A stretch of DNA of 64,000 bases. Origin: Massilia sp. YIM B02763. GTDB lineage: Bacteria > Pseudomonadota > Gammaproteobacteria > Burkholderiales > Burkholderiaceae_D. Each line of letters opens with the position of its first letter. Position 1 is the stretch's first letter. The stretch covers positions 1 through 64,000 of the forward strand of contig NZ_JASNRD010000002.1 of the NCBI RefSeq assembly GCF_030412015.1, written 5' to 3'. The notes below the pieces were generated by a model. It had not been told where the DNA came from and did not search any database. It saw nothing but the letters and a program-made list of their open reading frames with translations. This document shows positions 63,694 to 64,000 of this stretch, piece after piece. A program made the translations under genes and the position numbers.

Positions 63694-64000
63694 TCAGGTT
63701 CTGGCGCGCAGCCGCTGCAGCACGAAGGCCTCCTGCACCGCCTGGCGCAGCGCGGCGCCGTCCCAGGGCTTGGCATAGGCGCGGTCGACCAGGCCCGCCG
63801 CCAGGGCCTGCTCGATCGCCGCGCGGTCCGTCTCCCCCGACAGGATCAGGCGCGCGCAGGCCGGATTGGCTGCGCGCACCCGCGCCAGCAGCGCCGTCCC
63901 CGCCAGGCCAGGCATGTTCTGGTCGGACAGCACCACCTCCATGCGCCGCCGCGCCAGCAGCGCCAGCGCCTCCCCCGCCGAGCGCGCGGCCAGCACGCGA
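63694..64000 (-). CDS. Response-regulator receiver-domain protein (partial, cut by window end)
   Basis: The C-terminal about 100 residues of a CheY-like receiver domain. VVLSDQNMPGLAG has the phospho-acceptor Asp, LILSGETDRAA the conserved Ser/Thr, and AYAKPWDG the Lys. The N-terminus and any upstream domain lie beyond position 64000. It ends right after the receiver domain, so any output domain would have to be N-terminal. A link to the phytochrome kinase or the c-di-GMP genes is only possible in principle. Confidence 0.85.
   Translation of the reverse strand, partial: RVLAARSAGEALALLARRRMEVVLSDQNMPGLAGTALLARVRAANPACARLILSGETDRAAIEQALAAGLVDRAYAKPWDGAALRQAVQEAFVLQRLRART

Overview
The window looks like a chromosomal segment of a high-GC betaproteobacterium of the Oxalobacteraceae, most probably Massilia or a close relative. 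This is inferred from gene content and order (ftsK-lolA-rarA-serS, nadE-glnB, hemC-hemD-hemX-hemY), a PEP-CTERM protein, a bacteriophytochrome, and the very GC-rich codon use. No database search was possible. No rRNA, tRNA, CRISPR array, insertion sequence or prophage was recognised. The edges cut an outward-reading promoter on the left and a response-regulator receiver gene on the right.

Layout. 1-8.1 kb: housekeeping block serS, rarA, lolA, ftsK on the minus strand, divergent from trxB and an Smr-domain gene. 8.2-11.2 kb: a bacteriophytochrome histidine kinase and a TRIC-type channel. 11.3-15.1 kb: glnB-nadE and a FemAB-like protein. 15.1-24.6 kb: an uptake locus with a LysR regulator, TonB-dependent receptor, alpha/beta hydrolase and a complete branched-chain-type ABC importer. 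24.8-27.4 kb: a three-gene exported set (PEP-CTERM protein, small secreted protein, PA-domain zinc protease). 27.5-36.4 kb: ppa, the haem operon hemCDXY, ppc and an outer-membrane beta-barrel. 36.5-40.4 kb: a three-subunit membrane sugar-acid dehydrogenase of the gluconate 2-dehydrogenase type. 40.7-45.3 kb: rpoD with a very long N-terminal extension, then a ProQ/FinO RNA chaperone overlapping an exonuclease gene. 45.4-47.8 kb: three cytochrome c genes. 47.8-55.4 kb: a divergent PilT-like ATPase and a run of small metabolic or hypothetical genes ending with yaeQ and purU. 55.6-62.3 kb: a KGG stress protein, a metallopeptidase, and a porin / small PstS-like protein / GGDEF-EAL / GGDEF cluster. 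62.4-64 kb: a LOG-family hydrolase, a TetR regulator and the partial receiver protein.

The main signals beyond ordinary genes are two families of dispersed inverted repeats. Family A carries GTAGGGTGGACGGC or GTAGGGTGGGCAC ends. Family B carries CCTGCGCAGGCAGGGACCCA-type arms. Both sit between genes, mostly at convergent 3' ends, and one copy interrupts the ABC-importer operon. Other points are the roughly 290-residue extension of RpoD, an orphan terminator upstream of rpoD that suggests a small transcript, and the porin-to-c-di-GMP cluster. Start codons were chosen by ribosome-binding sites and family length; where the choice is open this is stated.
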